Below are positions 10,913 to 21,830 of a DNA stretch of 64,000 nucleotides, one piece after another. The notes beneath the pieces are model-generated. The model did no database searches and was not told where the DNA came from. It saw only the letters and a list, made by a program, of their open reading frames with translations. Source of the DNA: Zygaena filipendulae (lineage: Eukaryota > Arthropoda > Insecta > Lepidoptera > Zygaenidae); NCBI GenBank assembly GCA_907165275.2, contig OU015654.1:12603501-12667500 (forward strand), read 5' to 3'. Every line of letters begins with the position of its first letter. Position 1 is the stretch's first letter. A program made the translations under genes and the position numbers.

Positions 10913-11110
10913 CTAGCTTTTACTCGCCGTTTCACCCGTGATAAGTTCGGAATTCCTGCGGGAATTCCGGGATAAAAAGTACCCTATGTCCTTCTTGTAC
11001 CCCTGACAACGTGTATGCAATATTTCATGATGATCGGTTGATCTGTTAAGGTGTGAAAGCGTAACAAACAAACAAACTCATGCACTTTCGCATTTATAAT
11101 ATTAGTAAGG
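10913..11110 (-). mobile_element. Lep1-like Helitron, complete
   Basis: CTAGCTTTTACTCGCCGTTT at one end, TTTATAATATTAGTAAGG at the other, with all intermediate family blocks. Confidence 0.75.
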
Positions 11111-11798
11111 TTGAATAAATAAAAGTTCTTTTTTTCTCAAGTAGAGTATTACCAAGTGTTGCCTCTACAAAATTCAATATTTTAGTCATAGTGTAGTTGA
11201 TTCTATGTTATAGACGTATTTCCATAAAACATTCGGATTCTGTAAACATAAAGAAATCACCTTAACGCATATGAAAAAAAAATATCGACCCAAAAATAAA
11301 AAAAAGTAAGTCATACTTACTGATCTGATTTGAACCCGGATTAATAGAAAAACTTAAGAAAAACTGTTTAATTTCGATGAAATTTTAGGCAAAAGTTATC
11401 ACGGTCACTTCGTCTTTGCTCAGCAAAAGTTATTTGTTGTCATGGACACTTCGAGAAATGATTCGTCTTGGCACCCCCTTTTCGACTAAGAAACGGGAAC
11501 GAAGCCATTACCCCCGATTTATAAACACCGACAAAACTTGTTAGTTTTGACGCCGGGTCTATTGTTACGCGATTGCTGACATCCAGCGAGCATGGTTGCA
11601 GTGCTTTTATTATATTATTAAGGTATACAATGACGAACTACAATAAAGAGAAGAGAGAGATAAAGAGACGTCACAATCGACAATTGGAGAGGAGGGACTT
11701 AAAAAAGCTTCCATAAATTAATGTTACATGAATATAATATCTATTACATTTTTAATATTTAACAGAATGAATCAACGAATGAAAACTTTATTAGATAA
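11111..11798. other. Unannotated AT-rich stretch
   Basis: No gene seen. A lone B-box-like word (GGGTTCAAATC, minus strand) near 11325 followed by T-runs suggests a worn SINE. Confidence 0.3.
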
Positions 11799-12024
11799 CT
11801 AGCTGTTCCCCACGGTTTGACCCGCGCAAGTTTCGGAATTCCCGCAGGAACTCCAAAGTATCCTAATTTACTTCTTATAACATCAGCTAATTAGCAGTGA
11901 AAGTGCCGTCACAATCGGACCAACCGTTTCGGCGATTCACCCCCGTGGGTTTCGAAATTCCCGCAGGAACTCCAAACTTCCTCCATAAAAAGCTTGTCCT
12001 GACAATAACCAACACAAAAAAAGA
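11799..12024 (-). mobile_element. Helitron, partly duplicated
   Basis: CTAGCTGTTCCCCACGGTTT, TTCCCGCAGGAACTCC twice (about 11840 and 11960), and ATCGGACCAACCGTTTCGGC. Related to the copy at 31672. Confidence 0.6.
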
Positions 12025-13219
12025 ATTATCCAATTTGGTGTACTTACTACTTAGTCAATTTATCTTTAGTAGGTACATTTTAGAACGCGAAAGTCAGGGG
12101 TAGAATTATCGATTAAAATCTTTGCAGCATTGTTCGTGACCAGACTTATAAAGTATATTTCACCTTATAACTCTATACCTACGCGCCAGAGTTATTGACT
12201 TTAAAGGACTTTTACTAGGTTTTCGGGTGGAAGCCGCGACGAGCGAACGCGTTTGCTGCTGCAGTCACCGACTAGCCGCCATTTTGTGTGTTTTGGACAA
12301 ACAACTGGGTTTAGCTCAAGGAGCGAACCTCATCGTACCATGTTGGCGATTATTAGAACTCTCTATGAGCAGGTTTTGCGCTGCTATACGATTGAAATTA
12401 CACAGAAAAAAAAAACCGGCCAAGTGCGAGTCGAACTCGCGCTAAGAGGGTTCCGTACAAACTTGTAGGTATGTAGGTACAAATGTAACTAAAAATTTAC
12501 GGTTCTCGAAATTTTCCCATACATATTGTCATAGTTAATAGTGTTTGTTTGTGCACCTACGGTGGGTTTTGTTTGTTATTATCATATGATAACATAATGA
12601 TTAAGAAAAAGTAATTCAGGTAAGATGGTTAGGTTAGGTATTTAAGTATTTATTGCTAGTAGTAGCAGCTAGTAGCATTCAAGTATTATTTAGGGTAAGG
12701 TGCCACTTAAGCGCTAGTCCAAACTTCACGGTTACTCAAAGAACTTTTTGTTGTTTTTTATATTTTTTTAAATAAAATTTGTGCTGACGCAAATATAATT
12801 TTCGCGATTGCGGTAAATATTGCAATTAATAGGTAACTACTTGAAGTTGTCGCGACGAAACATCTGCTCAATTTTTCGCAGTTTACTTGCTCTATAAGTT
12901 GCTGTAAAAGTGGCCAACTCTTTGACTGCGAAACTCCATAAAATCCGCTCTTTTATCTAAATCTGCTTGGGGCAATGTCACGTGGGTAATTGCCGAGTTA
13001 TGTTAATAAATCAGAGGCGGAATGCCTCTTAAAATAAATTAAGTAATTAACTCTAACAGGTCGGAATTTAATATGTCGGCGGTTGTTTGCATTGCCCGGT
13101 GTTACAAGACTTTCCTTCGCAGACGGTTGTTAAAGAGACCGCAGTGGTTTAGTAAACATTAAACAATGCGAGTACAAACGTATGTTTGTTTAAACATTAT
13201 GGTTCAATATTGGCTCCTA
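12025..13219. other. Unannotated stretch with a dispersed-repeat word
   Basis: At about 12405-12470 lies AAACCGGCCAAGTGCGAGTC, a word I know as widely dispersed in moth genomes. At 13061-13150 there is a short open stretch after a TCTAACAG acceptor-like site, too weak to call. Confidence 0.35.
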
Positions 13220-13527
13220 TAATGGGCATGTTGACTAATTTTTATTTTTTAGTCCGTCTTGTAGATTATAAAAAAATATTAGACACGTATTTTTCTTTTT
13301 TTACATTATCAAAAAATAACGGCGATATATTGAGTTGAAATTCCGCGTGACGTCACTATTCTGAGTTTGTATGGCGGTTTTAGCGGTTAGTGACGTCACG
13401 ACCTCCTCACCCTAAACTTTAATGCGCTTTATCTCTGTATATTTTAATTCATTTAAAAAAGCAAAAAATACGTGTCTATTGTTTTTTTTATTTTCTGACT
13501 GACTAATTAGAATTTTGATTTTCCTGC
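13220..13527 (+). mobile_element. MITE family A, copy 1, cut by the Gypsy element
   Basis: Begins TAATGGGCATGTTGACTAAT and carries TTAGTCCGTCTTGTAGATTA. It has two TGACGTCA palindromes (13348-13355, 13391-13398) and CCCTAAACTTTAATGCGCTT. The usual right end after GATTTTC is missing where the LTR retrotransposon begins. Confidence 0.7.
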
Positions 13528-14327
13528 TGTCGCGCTTGGCTGGTGTAAAGTAGGTGGTTAGGCACTCAGCGCGGCAGGTAGGTAGGTAGCGTGGGAACGC
13601 AAGAAGAAGTCCGATAGATTGAGACTAATTATTTATTGCCTTCCCGGTCCGCTCCCGGTAGATAGGTACAAGTTGGAACAAGTAGCGACACTGGCCTCAG
13701 CGGTAGATGGTAAGCGGATCGCAGACGGTGGTGATGCTGGTGCCGCGGCGGCTGCTGTAGGCAGCGGCTGGAGTACGCCCGGGGGTAGTCCAGGAGTAGG
13801 CGCCTGGAACCTCGACTGGTAGGTGCCTGGAGCCTCAGCTGGTGGATGGTAGGGCCTGGAACCTGGAGCGAGGGCTTCGGTTACCATCAGCGAGTCCGTA
13901 GCTGGCTGCCTTTCCACCCCGTGAGAACCAGCGGTCGCAAGGTAGTAGCGATAGTGCTTTAGTAGGAATTGCAGCCAGCCAGACTAGATTAAGCGAGAAG
14001 CAGCTTAGTAGTGTGAATGTGAATGAGAACTCACCCTAGAGGGTCATCCAGCACTAGCACAGAAAAATAGTTTGCGCGGTAGACTAACGGTCACAAGATC
14101 GTAGGTAGGTAGGTACCGTAGAATTAATTTAGACACCCGCGTATAGCGCGGCGTGCGAGCTGCAGTCGTCTGTCCGTGCAGATTGAAATGATCGGCCGAT
14201 GACGATCGGCGGCGCGGAAGCGCGGCGCGCGGAGGGATATTTGGAGATCCGTTCGCACAGGGTAGATTTAATTTATTTTATTTTATAGTTTTGTTACTAT
14301 GTTGAGAACTGAGACTACAACGTTACA
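13528..14327 (-). repeat. 3' LTR of the Gypsy element (800 bp)
   Basis: From 13641 to 14327 it is nearly identical to the other LTR (687 bp each, about five to six differences, all within the first 50 bp). The U5-terminal part, 13528-13640 (113 bp), differs strongly from the 74-bp counterpart and holds about 39 extra bases rich in GGTAGGTAGGTAG. Contains a GC-rich internal patch with repeats of the type GCCTGGAACCT near 13800-13870. Confidence 0.9.
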
Positions 14328-14340
14328 GTACCCCCTCCGA
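14328..14340 (-). other. Polypurine tract of the Gypsy element
   Basis: Minus strand reads TCGGAGGGGGTAC directly before the TGTAACG start of the 3' LTR, as expected for the plus-strand primer. Confidence 0.75.
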
Positions 14341-14663
14341 AAATTCAGGATTTTACCTGCTAACCTTAGTGGTAAAATCCGTCTACTCTACCTGTAACTC
14401 TTTGCTTCTTGTCCTTTCACTAATCCCGAACATTCTTTCATACCTCACTCTTTCAAACTGTCTTTGATTCTATTAGTCAGAACGTAGACCTCTAACAACC
14501 AGAGTACACTAGTTAGCACTAACTATACTCAAGAAACAAGGAAAGAGTGTAGTTTCATGTTTAGAATACATGCTCCTTACATCGCAAGTAGACCGGTGGT
14601 TATTGTGAATAGGGTACTATTAGTTGTAATTATTTTTAAAGGTTATTAATTTTAGTTGTTTAG
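14341..14663. other. Untranslated 3' part of the Gypsy element
   Basis: About 320 bp between the pol stop and the polypurine tract; no open frame for an envelope protein. Confidence 0.6.
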
Positions 14664-17600
14664 TCATTCTTTATAATTGGTTAATTTGATGTCTTTGATA
14701 TGCCACAATCCTAGCGAATTGCCACTAGAGTCAGCGAGTTCATATACAAGTGGTGATTTTTTGGCAATGATTTTACATTTGATAAATTTTGGTGCTAGTT
14801 TTTTGCTGAAGTAGTTTGCTTTATCGCTTTGGTAAAATGTCTTTCGCCACACGATATCGCCTACATTGAATTCTGCAGGTCTTTTACGTAAATTATAGGT
14901 TTTACAGTTTCTGCTATGTGCTTGTAGAAGTGAGGCTTGTACTTTGTTGAATATAGTAGATAATGTACCTAGGTTTTCCGCGTATTGATCACGTGGTTCG
15001 TGGATAATATCTTCATCAAAATCGCCGCTTGCATAGAATGAACCGCAACTAACTAGCTCGCGACCGTATACGAGAAATGACGGCGTGTAGTTTGTCACCT
15101 CGTTGACGCTGTTGTTGATAGCAAACTGTATTTTAGGGATTAGTGAGTCCCAGATACGTTGGTCACTTTCAATGAAGGTAGACACCGCGGTTATGATGGT
15201 TTTGTTGTAGCGTTCTACAGTGTTGACATGTGGTGAGTATTTAGGAGTAAAATGTACGTTAGGTACTTTGTATTTGTCAAGCATCTGTTTTAGGGTAACA
15301 CTGACAAATTGTTTGCCATTGTCAAACAAGATGGTAGATGGTATACCGTGCACTAGAAACACGTGCTCTTCTAGTATTCTAGTTACAGTTTCCGCGGTAG
15401 CGCGTCTAATTGGGAACAGAAGACAATACTTGGAGAAGCAACAGACGATAACTAAAAGATAGCAGTTTTGTTTTCGCGTACATGGCAAGGGTCCAACTAG
15501 GTCTACGCTTAGCATTTGAAATGGCCTGTAGCATGTTTTAGGTCTGCCCATTTCACCTAAAGTTGTATGGTTCTGGTGTTTGTGAGCTATGCAGATATCA
15601 CACGAGGTTACAGCATTAACAACGTCATTGTGCATACCGGGCCAGTAGTATTTGAGTGATAGGCGTTTGTAGGTCTTAAATATACCTAAGTGACCAGCAA
15701 TCGGTTCAGCATGGTTTTCGGAAATAACGATAGCTCTTACTTCCTTAGGAACGACTTCCTTCCACTCGAATTCGGTAGTTAGTACGCATTTAGATTTCAT
15801 AAACCTATACAGACGATTATTCTTCACCATGTAGTTGGGGAATGATGTTGGGGAGTTTTGGCAGCCATGGTAAATATTTAGGTACCACTCGTCCGTAGTA
15901 TTGGTAAAATTTGGAGAGGTGTCAATAGCTGAGATAGAGACCGCGCGTGACAACGCATCAGGAATGACATTGTCCGCACCACGACGGTGTTTGATTTCGA
16001 AACCAAAAGCGGATAGACGAACACCCCAGCGAGCTAGACGTCCGGTTGGATTATTCAGATTTAGGAACCACTTCAGTGCTGAGTGATCGGTGTAGACCGT
16101 AAACTTTTTTCCAGTATCTAGGTAACATCTCCAGTGTTCCAAAGCTACAACGACTGCAAGTGCTTCTCGTTCAGTTACGCTGTAGTTACGTTCTTGGGCA
16201 GATAGTGCCTTACTCATATAAGCAATCGGGTATTCCACGCCGTCTATAGTTTGCGTGAGTAAGCCACCAACGCCGTAGTCGCTTGCGTCTGTGTGTACTT
16301 CGAAGGGAAGGTCATAGTTTGGACACTTTAGTATTGGAGCAGAAATGAGACAGTCTTTTAGTTTATGAAAGGAATCGTCAGCTTCTTTAGTCCATAGAAA
16401 GGGAGCGGCTTTCTTGCCAGAAGATGTGAGTTTGTTTAGTGGGCCAGCAATAGAACTGAAGTTTGGTACGAACCTTCGGTACCAAGAAGCTGTTCCAAGG
16501 AATCTCTTGACTTCTTTCTTATTAGTGGGAGTGGGGATGTTGAGAATGGCTTCAACCTTGCCGGGATCAACATGGAGACCTTTAGAGTTTACCACGTAGC
16601 CGAGATATTTTAGTTCGTCACGGAAAAATTTTGATTTTTCGTAGTTTATGGTAAGGTTAGCATTTTTAAGTTTTTCGTGCACCCGCAGAAGCATTGCTAT
16701 GTGATGTTCAAAGCTAGGGGAGGCTATAATGATGTCATCAAGGAATACGAAGACGCAGTTCTCAAATTCAGGGCCATAGAATAAAATATCCACTAGTCTT
16801 TGTTGTGTAGCAGGTGCGTTGGTTAGGCCAAACGGAGTTGTGACGAATCTGAAGGATCCGCGAGTAGGTACATAAAATGACGTTTTGTCTCTGTCGTTAG
16901 GCTCAATAGGTATTTGCCAAAATGCCTTAGATAGGTCTATGCTACTTAGATATCTAGCATTTTTAAGGCTATCTAGGATTTCAGAAACATATGGTAGTTT
17001 GTAGGCGTCTTTCTTAGTAACCGCGTTTAGTTTACGACTATCTAAGCAGAATCTAAGTTTTCCGTCTTTCTTCGGTGTTAACAGAACAGGGGAAGACCAT
17101 GGACTTTCACAGGGTTCGACGACACCTAGCTGTAGCATTTCATCTAGCTCCTTGCATAATACTTTTTGTTTTTCAGGTGATAGCCTGTAGTATCGCTGCC
17201 TAATAGGCGGTGAGTCGCCAGTATCTATGCGATGAGTAATGAGATGTGTACGACCTAGACCACACTTTTCTGCCGATATATCGTGAAATTGCTTGATAAT
17301 GTTGTCAGCGTTAATGCGTTGAGTGTTAGAAAGACTATTATAGGAATACAGTGTCACTTCATCGTCATTATTAGCGATCTCAAAAACGGGTGTATCAGCA
17401 TTTGTTAGTGTAATCAAGCTAAGATATTTAGGACATATTTCAAATTTAGACCAAAAGTCAATACCTAAAATAATGTTGCAAGTTACTGAAGGCATAACGT
17501 AAGCTTTTAGAACATGTACGGTATTTTCAAAGCAAATGGGCAAGTTAATGTAACCGATTGTAGGTAATTTTTGGCCTCCTGCAGCAACAAATGTTTTAGT

Positions 17601-17801
17601 ATCATCGTTGCTACACAGTTTTAGACCAGTAGCTGTCATTATTGTTTCTTGGCAATTATTTCCGATTATAGTTACGGCAGAGCCAGAATCTAGTAATCCG
17701 CAAACAGATAAGTCTCCTACTTTAACAGTGATGTAGGGTCGTAAGTCGTCTTTAGGTTTGTTGTTTAGGATTGATGCAATGTGATAACTTGAGAAAAACA
17801 T
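14664..17801 (-). CDS. pol: Gypsy pol polyprotein (protease, RT, RNase H, integrase)
   Basis: 1045 codons from the first ATG, but the frame is open upstream to 17906, so it is made as a gag-pol fusion. Seen: aspartic protease DSG at residues 38-40. RT has an Asp at 289 and FLDD at 353-356. RNase H acidic residues are near 505, 546 and 572. The integrase zinc finger is H697, H704, C734, C737. The integrase triad D767, D827, E863 has the 35-residue spacing typical of retroelement integrases. A basic C-terminal tail with a GPY/F-like region follows; no chromodomain seen. All catalytic residues are present and there are no stops. It replicates the element through reverse transcription and integration in virus-like particles. 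Confidence 0.95.
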   Translation of the reverse strand: MFFSSYHIASILNNKPKDDLRPYITVKVGDLSVCGLLDSGSAVTIIGNNCQETIMTATGLKLCSNDDTKTFVAAGGQKLPTIGYINLPICFENTVHVLKAYVMPSVTCNIILGIDFWSKFEICPKYLSLITLTNADTPVFEIANNDDEVTLYSYNSLSNTQRINADNIIKQFHDISAEKCGLGRTHLITHRIDTGDSPPIRQRYYRLSPEKQKVLCKELDEMLQLGVVEPCESPWSSPVLLTPKKDGKLRFCLDSRKLNAVTKKDAYKLPYVSEILDSLKNARYLSSIDLSKAFWQIPIEPNDRDKTSFYVPTRGSFRFVTTPFGLTNAPATQQRLVDILFYGPEFENCVFVFLDDIIIASPSFEHHIAMLLRVHEKLKNANLTINYEKSKFFRDELKYLGYVVNSKGLHVDPGKVEAILNIPTPTNKKEVKRFLGTASWYRRFVPNFSSIAGPLNKLTSSGKKAAPFLWTKEADDSFHKLKDCLISAPILKCPNYDLPFEVHTDASDYGVGGLLTQTIDGVEYPIAYMSKALSAQERNYSVTEREALAVVVALEHWRCYLDTGKKFTVYTDHSALKWFLNLNNPTGRLARWGVRLSAFGFEIKHRRGADNVIPDALSRAVSISAIDTSPNFTNTTDEWYLNIYHGCQNSPTSFPNYMVKNNRLYRFMKSKCVLTTEFEWKEVVPKEVRAIVISENHAEPIAGHLGIFKTYKRLSLKYYWPGMHNDVVNAVTSCDICIAHKHQNHTTLGEMGRPKTCYRPFQMLSVDLVGPLPCTRKQNCYLLVIVCCFSKYCLLFPIRRATAETVTRILEEHVFLVHGIPSTILFDNGKQFVSVTLKQMLDKYKVPNVHFTPKYSPHVNTVERYNKTIITAVSTFIESDQRIWDSLIPKIQFAINNSVNEVTNYTPSFLVYGRELVSCGSFYASGDFDEDIIHEPRDQYAENLGTLSTIFNKVQASLLQAHSRNCKTYNLRKRPAEFNVGDIVWRKTFYQSDKANYFSKKLAPKFIKCKIIAKKSPLVYELADSSGNSLGLWHIKDIKLTNYKE

Positions 17802-17875
17802 TTTGATGGTTGATAGCCAGTTTTTCCAATCAGTTTCATCATGGTGGTTAGTGACACTGCAGCAATCCTCTTTTA

Positions 17876-19399
17876 TTAGTTTTTTGGCTGTGACTTTGTG
17901 TTGCAGTTAGAACAATCAGGGTACTTGACGTCTCTTTTACCACACTTAAAACAAATGGCAAAACGATCCTGTTTGCATGAGTTTAGGCTATGATCGTTAG
18001 AGCGACAACGCGGGCAATAAGGTGTTTTAGGGAAAGAGCTCTGAGAATCGACCGGATTAACGTGAGATTGAGATTTGTTTTCTTGGCTCCCGTTTAGTCC
18101 GTTAGAATAGTTTTGATTAGTATGTTTGTTTGGATTAGTGTAATATTTTTGACCATAAGAATTTTTACTCGAGTAGTTATAATAATTAGTTGATTGCTTA
18201 TTAGGATACTTATTGTGTGGCTGGTAGTTTGTATGTGTGTATTTTTGATTGTTAGTATAAGAGTTGTAGTTTTTATAATAATTGTTCTTAGGTTTTTGCT
18301 GATCCGGCTGATCGCGTTTAGCATACGCAAGATCAGGCGCTAGCAATTCAGAAGACTTTTTAGGTGGTTCACGAAATTGGGATGATAGGCATTGAATGTT
18401 TTCGAAGTTTTTGCATAGCGATCGGAGATTGTCAATAGACTTAATGCCCGATGAAGTTGAGGCTAAGACGTTAGCGTAAACTGGTCTTATGTTGTGTAAT
18501 AAGATTTCTAGTTTTTCGTCCTCATTGAGACTTCTAGATAACCTAGAGAACAATTCAGACATAATAGCTAAATAGATTGTGATGTTTTCTCCTTCACCTT
18601 GAGTCCTACCCCGAATTTCGGACATTAGTCTGTAGTCGTAATCGAACTGACCGAAATCTTTCTTTAATAACGTTGCTAGTTCATCCCAGTCCGATACTTG
18701 ACCTTTCACACTACGATACCAGATTAGTGCATCGTCCGTTAGTATTTCCGTAGCATATGTAAAAAGTTTAGCAGGAGTGATGTTCCTAGCTTCACTAAAC
18801 TCCCTTATTTTTTGTAGGAATGAGCGAACGCATGATTTCCCGTTGTATTTAATTTTTTGTATGTCATTTATGTGACTACGTTCACAACTAGTTGATATAA
18901 CGGTAGAACCCTCGAACACAGAAGATGACTGGGCATTAGTGTGCTCAGTATTTCTGTTTTCGGTAGTATTTACACCTGGAAACTTGTTTAATTTAGCCTG
19001 TAATAAATTGTAGTCTTTGTTCGTTTGTTTTAGTTTCTCCAACTCCGCAGCAGAGTTTGGTTTATTTTGGTTCATCCTTTTGAGACGGAAGTATATATGA
19101 TTCGATAGTGTTAGGGTACGTTTATACAGATTTACATCGTATTTAAGTTCTAAAATGGTAATTCGTGAATTTAGCTCCTTAATCGAAACGTTTGATCCTT
19201 CTATATCCGTGTCGAAGTCTAGACCAGATTCTGTAATATCCTCCGATGGGTATAAAGGTACTAGCTTATTAATTTGTTTGCGTAGTTCGATAACCGTAGT
19301 ATTCGGTTCACCGCCCCGAATAAGAACTTCGTACGCTAGTTCGTTTTTGTTTAGCTGGATGAACGAAATAAGGTGAGTTTCCATTATAAGAATAAGCAA
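17876..19399 (-). CDS. gag: Gypsy gag
   Basis: 507 codons. The N-terminal half is helical and charged. The middle carries a retrotransposon-gag-like segment (IRPVYANVLAS and neighbours). It is followed by a long Asn/Tyr/Lys-rich low-complexity stretch and two Cys-rich knuckles near the C-terminus (CPRCRSNDHSLNSC and CFKCGKRDVKYPDC); these are not the strict CCHC form in the second copy. The structural protein packages the element RNA. The stop codon follows directly on the slippery heptamer. Confidence 0.9.
   Translation of the reverse strand: MLILIMETHLISFIQLNKNELAYEVLIRGGEPNTTVIELRKQINKLVPLYPSEDITESGLDFDTDIEGSNVSIKELNSRITILELKYDVNLYKRTLTLSNHIYFRLKRMNQNKPNSAAELEKLKQTNKDYNLLQAKLNKFPGVNTTENRNTEHTNAQSSSVFEGSTVISTSCERSHINDIQKIKYNGKSCVRSFLQKIREFSEARNITPAKLFTYATEILTDDALIWYRSVKGQVSDWDELATLLKKDFGQFDYDYRLMSEIRGRTQGEGENITIYLAIMSELFSRLSRSLNEDEKLEILLHNIRPVYANVLASTSSGIKSIDNLRSLCKNFENIQCLSSQFREPPKKSSELLAPDLAYAKRDQPDQQKPKNNYYKNYNSYTNNQKYTHTNYQPHNKYPNKQSTNYYNYSSKNSYGQKYYTNPNKHTNQNYSNGLNGSQENKSQSHVNPVDSQSSFPKTPYCPRCRSNDHSLNSCKQDRFAICFKCGKRDVKYPDCSNCNTKSQPKN
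17879..17885 (-). promoter_or_regulatory. -1 ribosomal frameshift site (gag to pol)
   Basis: The minus strand has A AAA AAC in the gag frame, immediately followed by the gag stop TAA. The pol frame is the -1 frame and is open from 17906 downward, so a single slip here joins gag to pol. A downstream RNA structure was not assessed. Confidence 0.8.
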
Positions 19400-20277
19400 A
19401 ACAATACAAAATTAGTGCTATAATTGGCCAAAGATAGATAAAAAAATTTAGGGTAGGTAGTGTTATAAATAGCCAACAAGCTCAATTTATGAAGCTAAGT
19501 ATAATAATTAAGCAGTATTTAAATGTACAGTAAATATTTTTTAGACAATGAAAAAAAATCAAACGAGCAAAGTATGTAGCCACCACTAGTATTAGTTAAG
19601 CTGATATATATAGGTATAAGCGAGATGTACAGTAAAAAATTTTTTGACAGGGAAAAAAAAAAAAATCAAGCAAGTAAAGCATGTAGCCACCACTAGTATT
19701 AGGTAAGCGTATGCTATGCACAAACTACTAAGAGATACTACCGTAGGTATGCTAAGCTGCTTTTACAATGTTTCGACAACTACACTATACGGTACGGTGT
19801 TTAAAATGTTTAGATCTACCTACTTCAATTGATAATAATAAATAGACCAGTAAAATAAAAAAATCAAAAAAAAACGGAACTAAGGAAATATAGATTGCGA
19901 ACTGTTGCGAAAATACCTATGTATTTGTAATGATAATAGAAGTTGATATGGAATATTGATGTAAGAAAAAAAATTGTTTAGGTATCTAGTTGTTGGAAAA
20001 TATTACGCAACAATTACAATCACAATTGGCACAATCAAAATAAGCGTTAGTATAAAATTCAGCATAAAAATGATAAAAATACAAAGCAAAAAAAAACAAG
20101 CATAGGTAGGTAAGCGTAACGGTTTTATTTTAATGAATAGGTAAGTACGTACCAGTTCGCTGTGTAGGTAGCATCGACACCGCCTCGTTCACAATTAGGT
20201 TTTTCGCGCTGGGCTAGCTGCTAAAGCACTAAAATAAATACCTAGAACAAACCTGGAAGGACAATAACCACGTTAAA
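19400..20277. other. Leader of the Gypsy element
   Basis: A-rich, about 880 bp between the primer binding site and gag. Contains a partial tandem: TAGCCACCACTAGTATTAG occurs at about 19577 and 19684 (unit near 107 bp). Confidence 0.6.
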
Positions 20278-20285
20278 GGGCGCCA
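20278..20285 (-). other. Primer binding site of the Gypsy element
   Basis: Minus strand TGGCGCCC, one base after the end of the 5' LTR. This is the usual start of a site complementary to a lysine tRNA 3' end; the following bases match less well. Confidence 0.7.
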
Positions 20286-20286
20286 C

Positions 20287-21047
20287 TGTCGCGCTTGCGC
20301 TGAAGAAACGGTACGGAAGAAAAGGTCCGATGGATTGGCGACTGATTATATTTATTTGCCTTCCCGGTCCGTTCCCGGTAGATAGGTACAAGTAGGTACA
20401 ATTAGCGACACTGGCCTCAGCGGTAGATGGTAAGCGGATCGCAGACGGTGGTGATGCTGGTGCCGCGGCGGCTGCTGTAGGCAGCGGCTGGAGTACGCCC
20501 GGGGGTAGTCCAGGAGTAGGCGCCTGGAACCTCGACTGGTAGGTGCCTGGAGCCTCAGCTGGTGGATGGTAGGGCCTGGAACCTGGAGCGAGGGCTTCGG
20601 TTACCATCAGCGAGTCCGTAGCTGGCTGCCTTTCCACCCCGTGAGAACCAGCGGTCGCAAGGTAGTAGCGATAGTGCTTTAGTAGGAATTGCAGCCAGCC
20701 AGACTAGATTAAGCGAGAAGCAGCTTAGTAGTGTGAATGTGAATGAGAACTCACCCTAGAGGGTCATCCAGCACTAGCACAGAAAAATAGTTTGCGCGGT
20801 AGACTAACGGTCACAAGATCGTAGGTAGGTAGGTACCGTAGAATTAATTTAGACACCCGCGTATAGCGCGGCGTGCGAGCTGCAGTCGTCTGTCCGTGCA
20901 GATTGAAATGATCGGCCGATGACGATCGGCGGCGCGGAAGCGCGGCGCGCGGAGGGATATTTGGAGATCCGTTCGCACAGGGTAGATTTAATTTATTTTA
21001 TTTTATAGTTTTGTTACTATGTTGAGAACTGAGACTACAACGTTACA
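20287..21047 (-). repeat. 5' LTR of the Gypsy element (761 bp)
   Basis: Begins TGTAACGTTGTAG on the minus strand and ends CTTGCGCGAGCGCGACA-like sequence next to the primer binding site. An open frame of 131 codons (20242-20637, minus) starts in the LTR and runs across the primer binding site. It is Pro/Ala/Ser-rich, and a 94-codon version exists in the 3' LTR. Confidence 0.9.
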
Positions 21048-21051
21048 CTGC

Positions 21052-21252
21052 CTGATTTACCTGCGGTAATTTCAGAGTTCCCGTGGGAATTTCGGGAAAA
21101 AAAGTACCCTATGTCACTCAGGATAACTGTAGCGTTCTATAAGTGAAAACAATTTCATCATCGGTTCAGTAGTTCCCCTACAAATTCACAAACTCACAAA
21201 CTCACAATTTACAATTCACAAACTTTACCTTTACTATAATATTAGTATAGAT
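21052..21252 (-). mobile_element. Helitron remnant flanking the Gypsy element
   Basis: CCTGCGGTAATTTCAGAGTT, AAGTACCCTATGTCACTCAG, TCGGTTCAGTAG and an ACTCACAAACTCAC tract. Same subfamily as the tandem copies at 43318. Confidence 0.6.
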
Positions 21253-21830
21253 ATAAAATATAGATACATTATAGCAATAATATACATTATATAACAATAA
21301 AATACTTACATTATAACAATAATTATATTTTATTATTATGCATTTTACTATACCACAGATAATATAATACTATACTAGACTATACGAAGATATTAATTTA
21401 CTAAATAATAATGATTAGGTAGAAACCGTATCGTCGTTACAGTTAGGTAATATAAAATAGATTTACGGAGTAGGTGTTCAAATAAATCTAATAAACAATT
21501 TCGGCGAAATTTATAACAACTACTTTTACAATGTTAAAATACAATATTATAAATTTTGTAGAGTTCAATAAATATTCATCAGGTCATGTCTCAATTATTA
21601 TAAAAGGCAGCGAGCGCGCAAACAGGATCTCGAAGCAACAATAAGCAATAAACATCAATGGTTGAATTAACAGCGAGTCTGTATCAATATAATAAGGCGT
21701 AACAAGTCGGTAACTAGGCAGGCAGCAACCAAGCAAAGTTGCCCCGACACCCGCCAGCGAACTTAGCTAATTTCAACGGCAATGCCTTTTACACCCAACG
21801 ACTTTTTACCGTGTAGTAAAATACAGCAAC
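21253..21830. other. Unannotated AT-rich stretch
   Basis: Low complexity TATA/ATA-rich to 21480; no gene seen. Confidence 0.4.

Larger units (their letters stand above)
13528..21047 (-). mobile_element. Complete Ty3/Gypsy LTR retrotransposon
   Basis: A 7.5-kb element bounded by LTRs of 800 and 761 bp that begin TGT and end ACA. CTGC on both sides (13524-13527 and 21048-21051) is the target duplication. Read on the minus strand: 5' LTR, primer binding site, leader of about 890 bp, gag, -1 frameshift, pol, polypurine tract, 3' LTR. No envelope-like frame lies between pol and the 3' LTR. Both ORFs are uninterrupted, so the insertion is probably young. Inserted next to MITE A on the left and a Helitron remnant on the right. 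Confidence 0.95.

Noticed and set aside
14341..14663. Envelope gene of the LTR element
   Set aside because: Only about 320 bp between pol and the polypurine tract and no frame of useful length.
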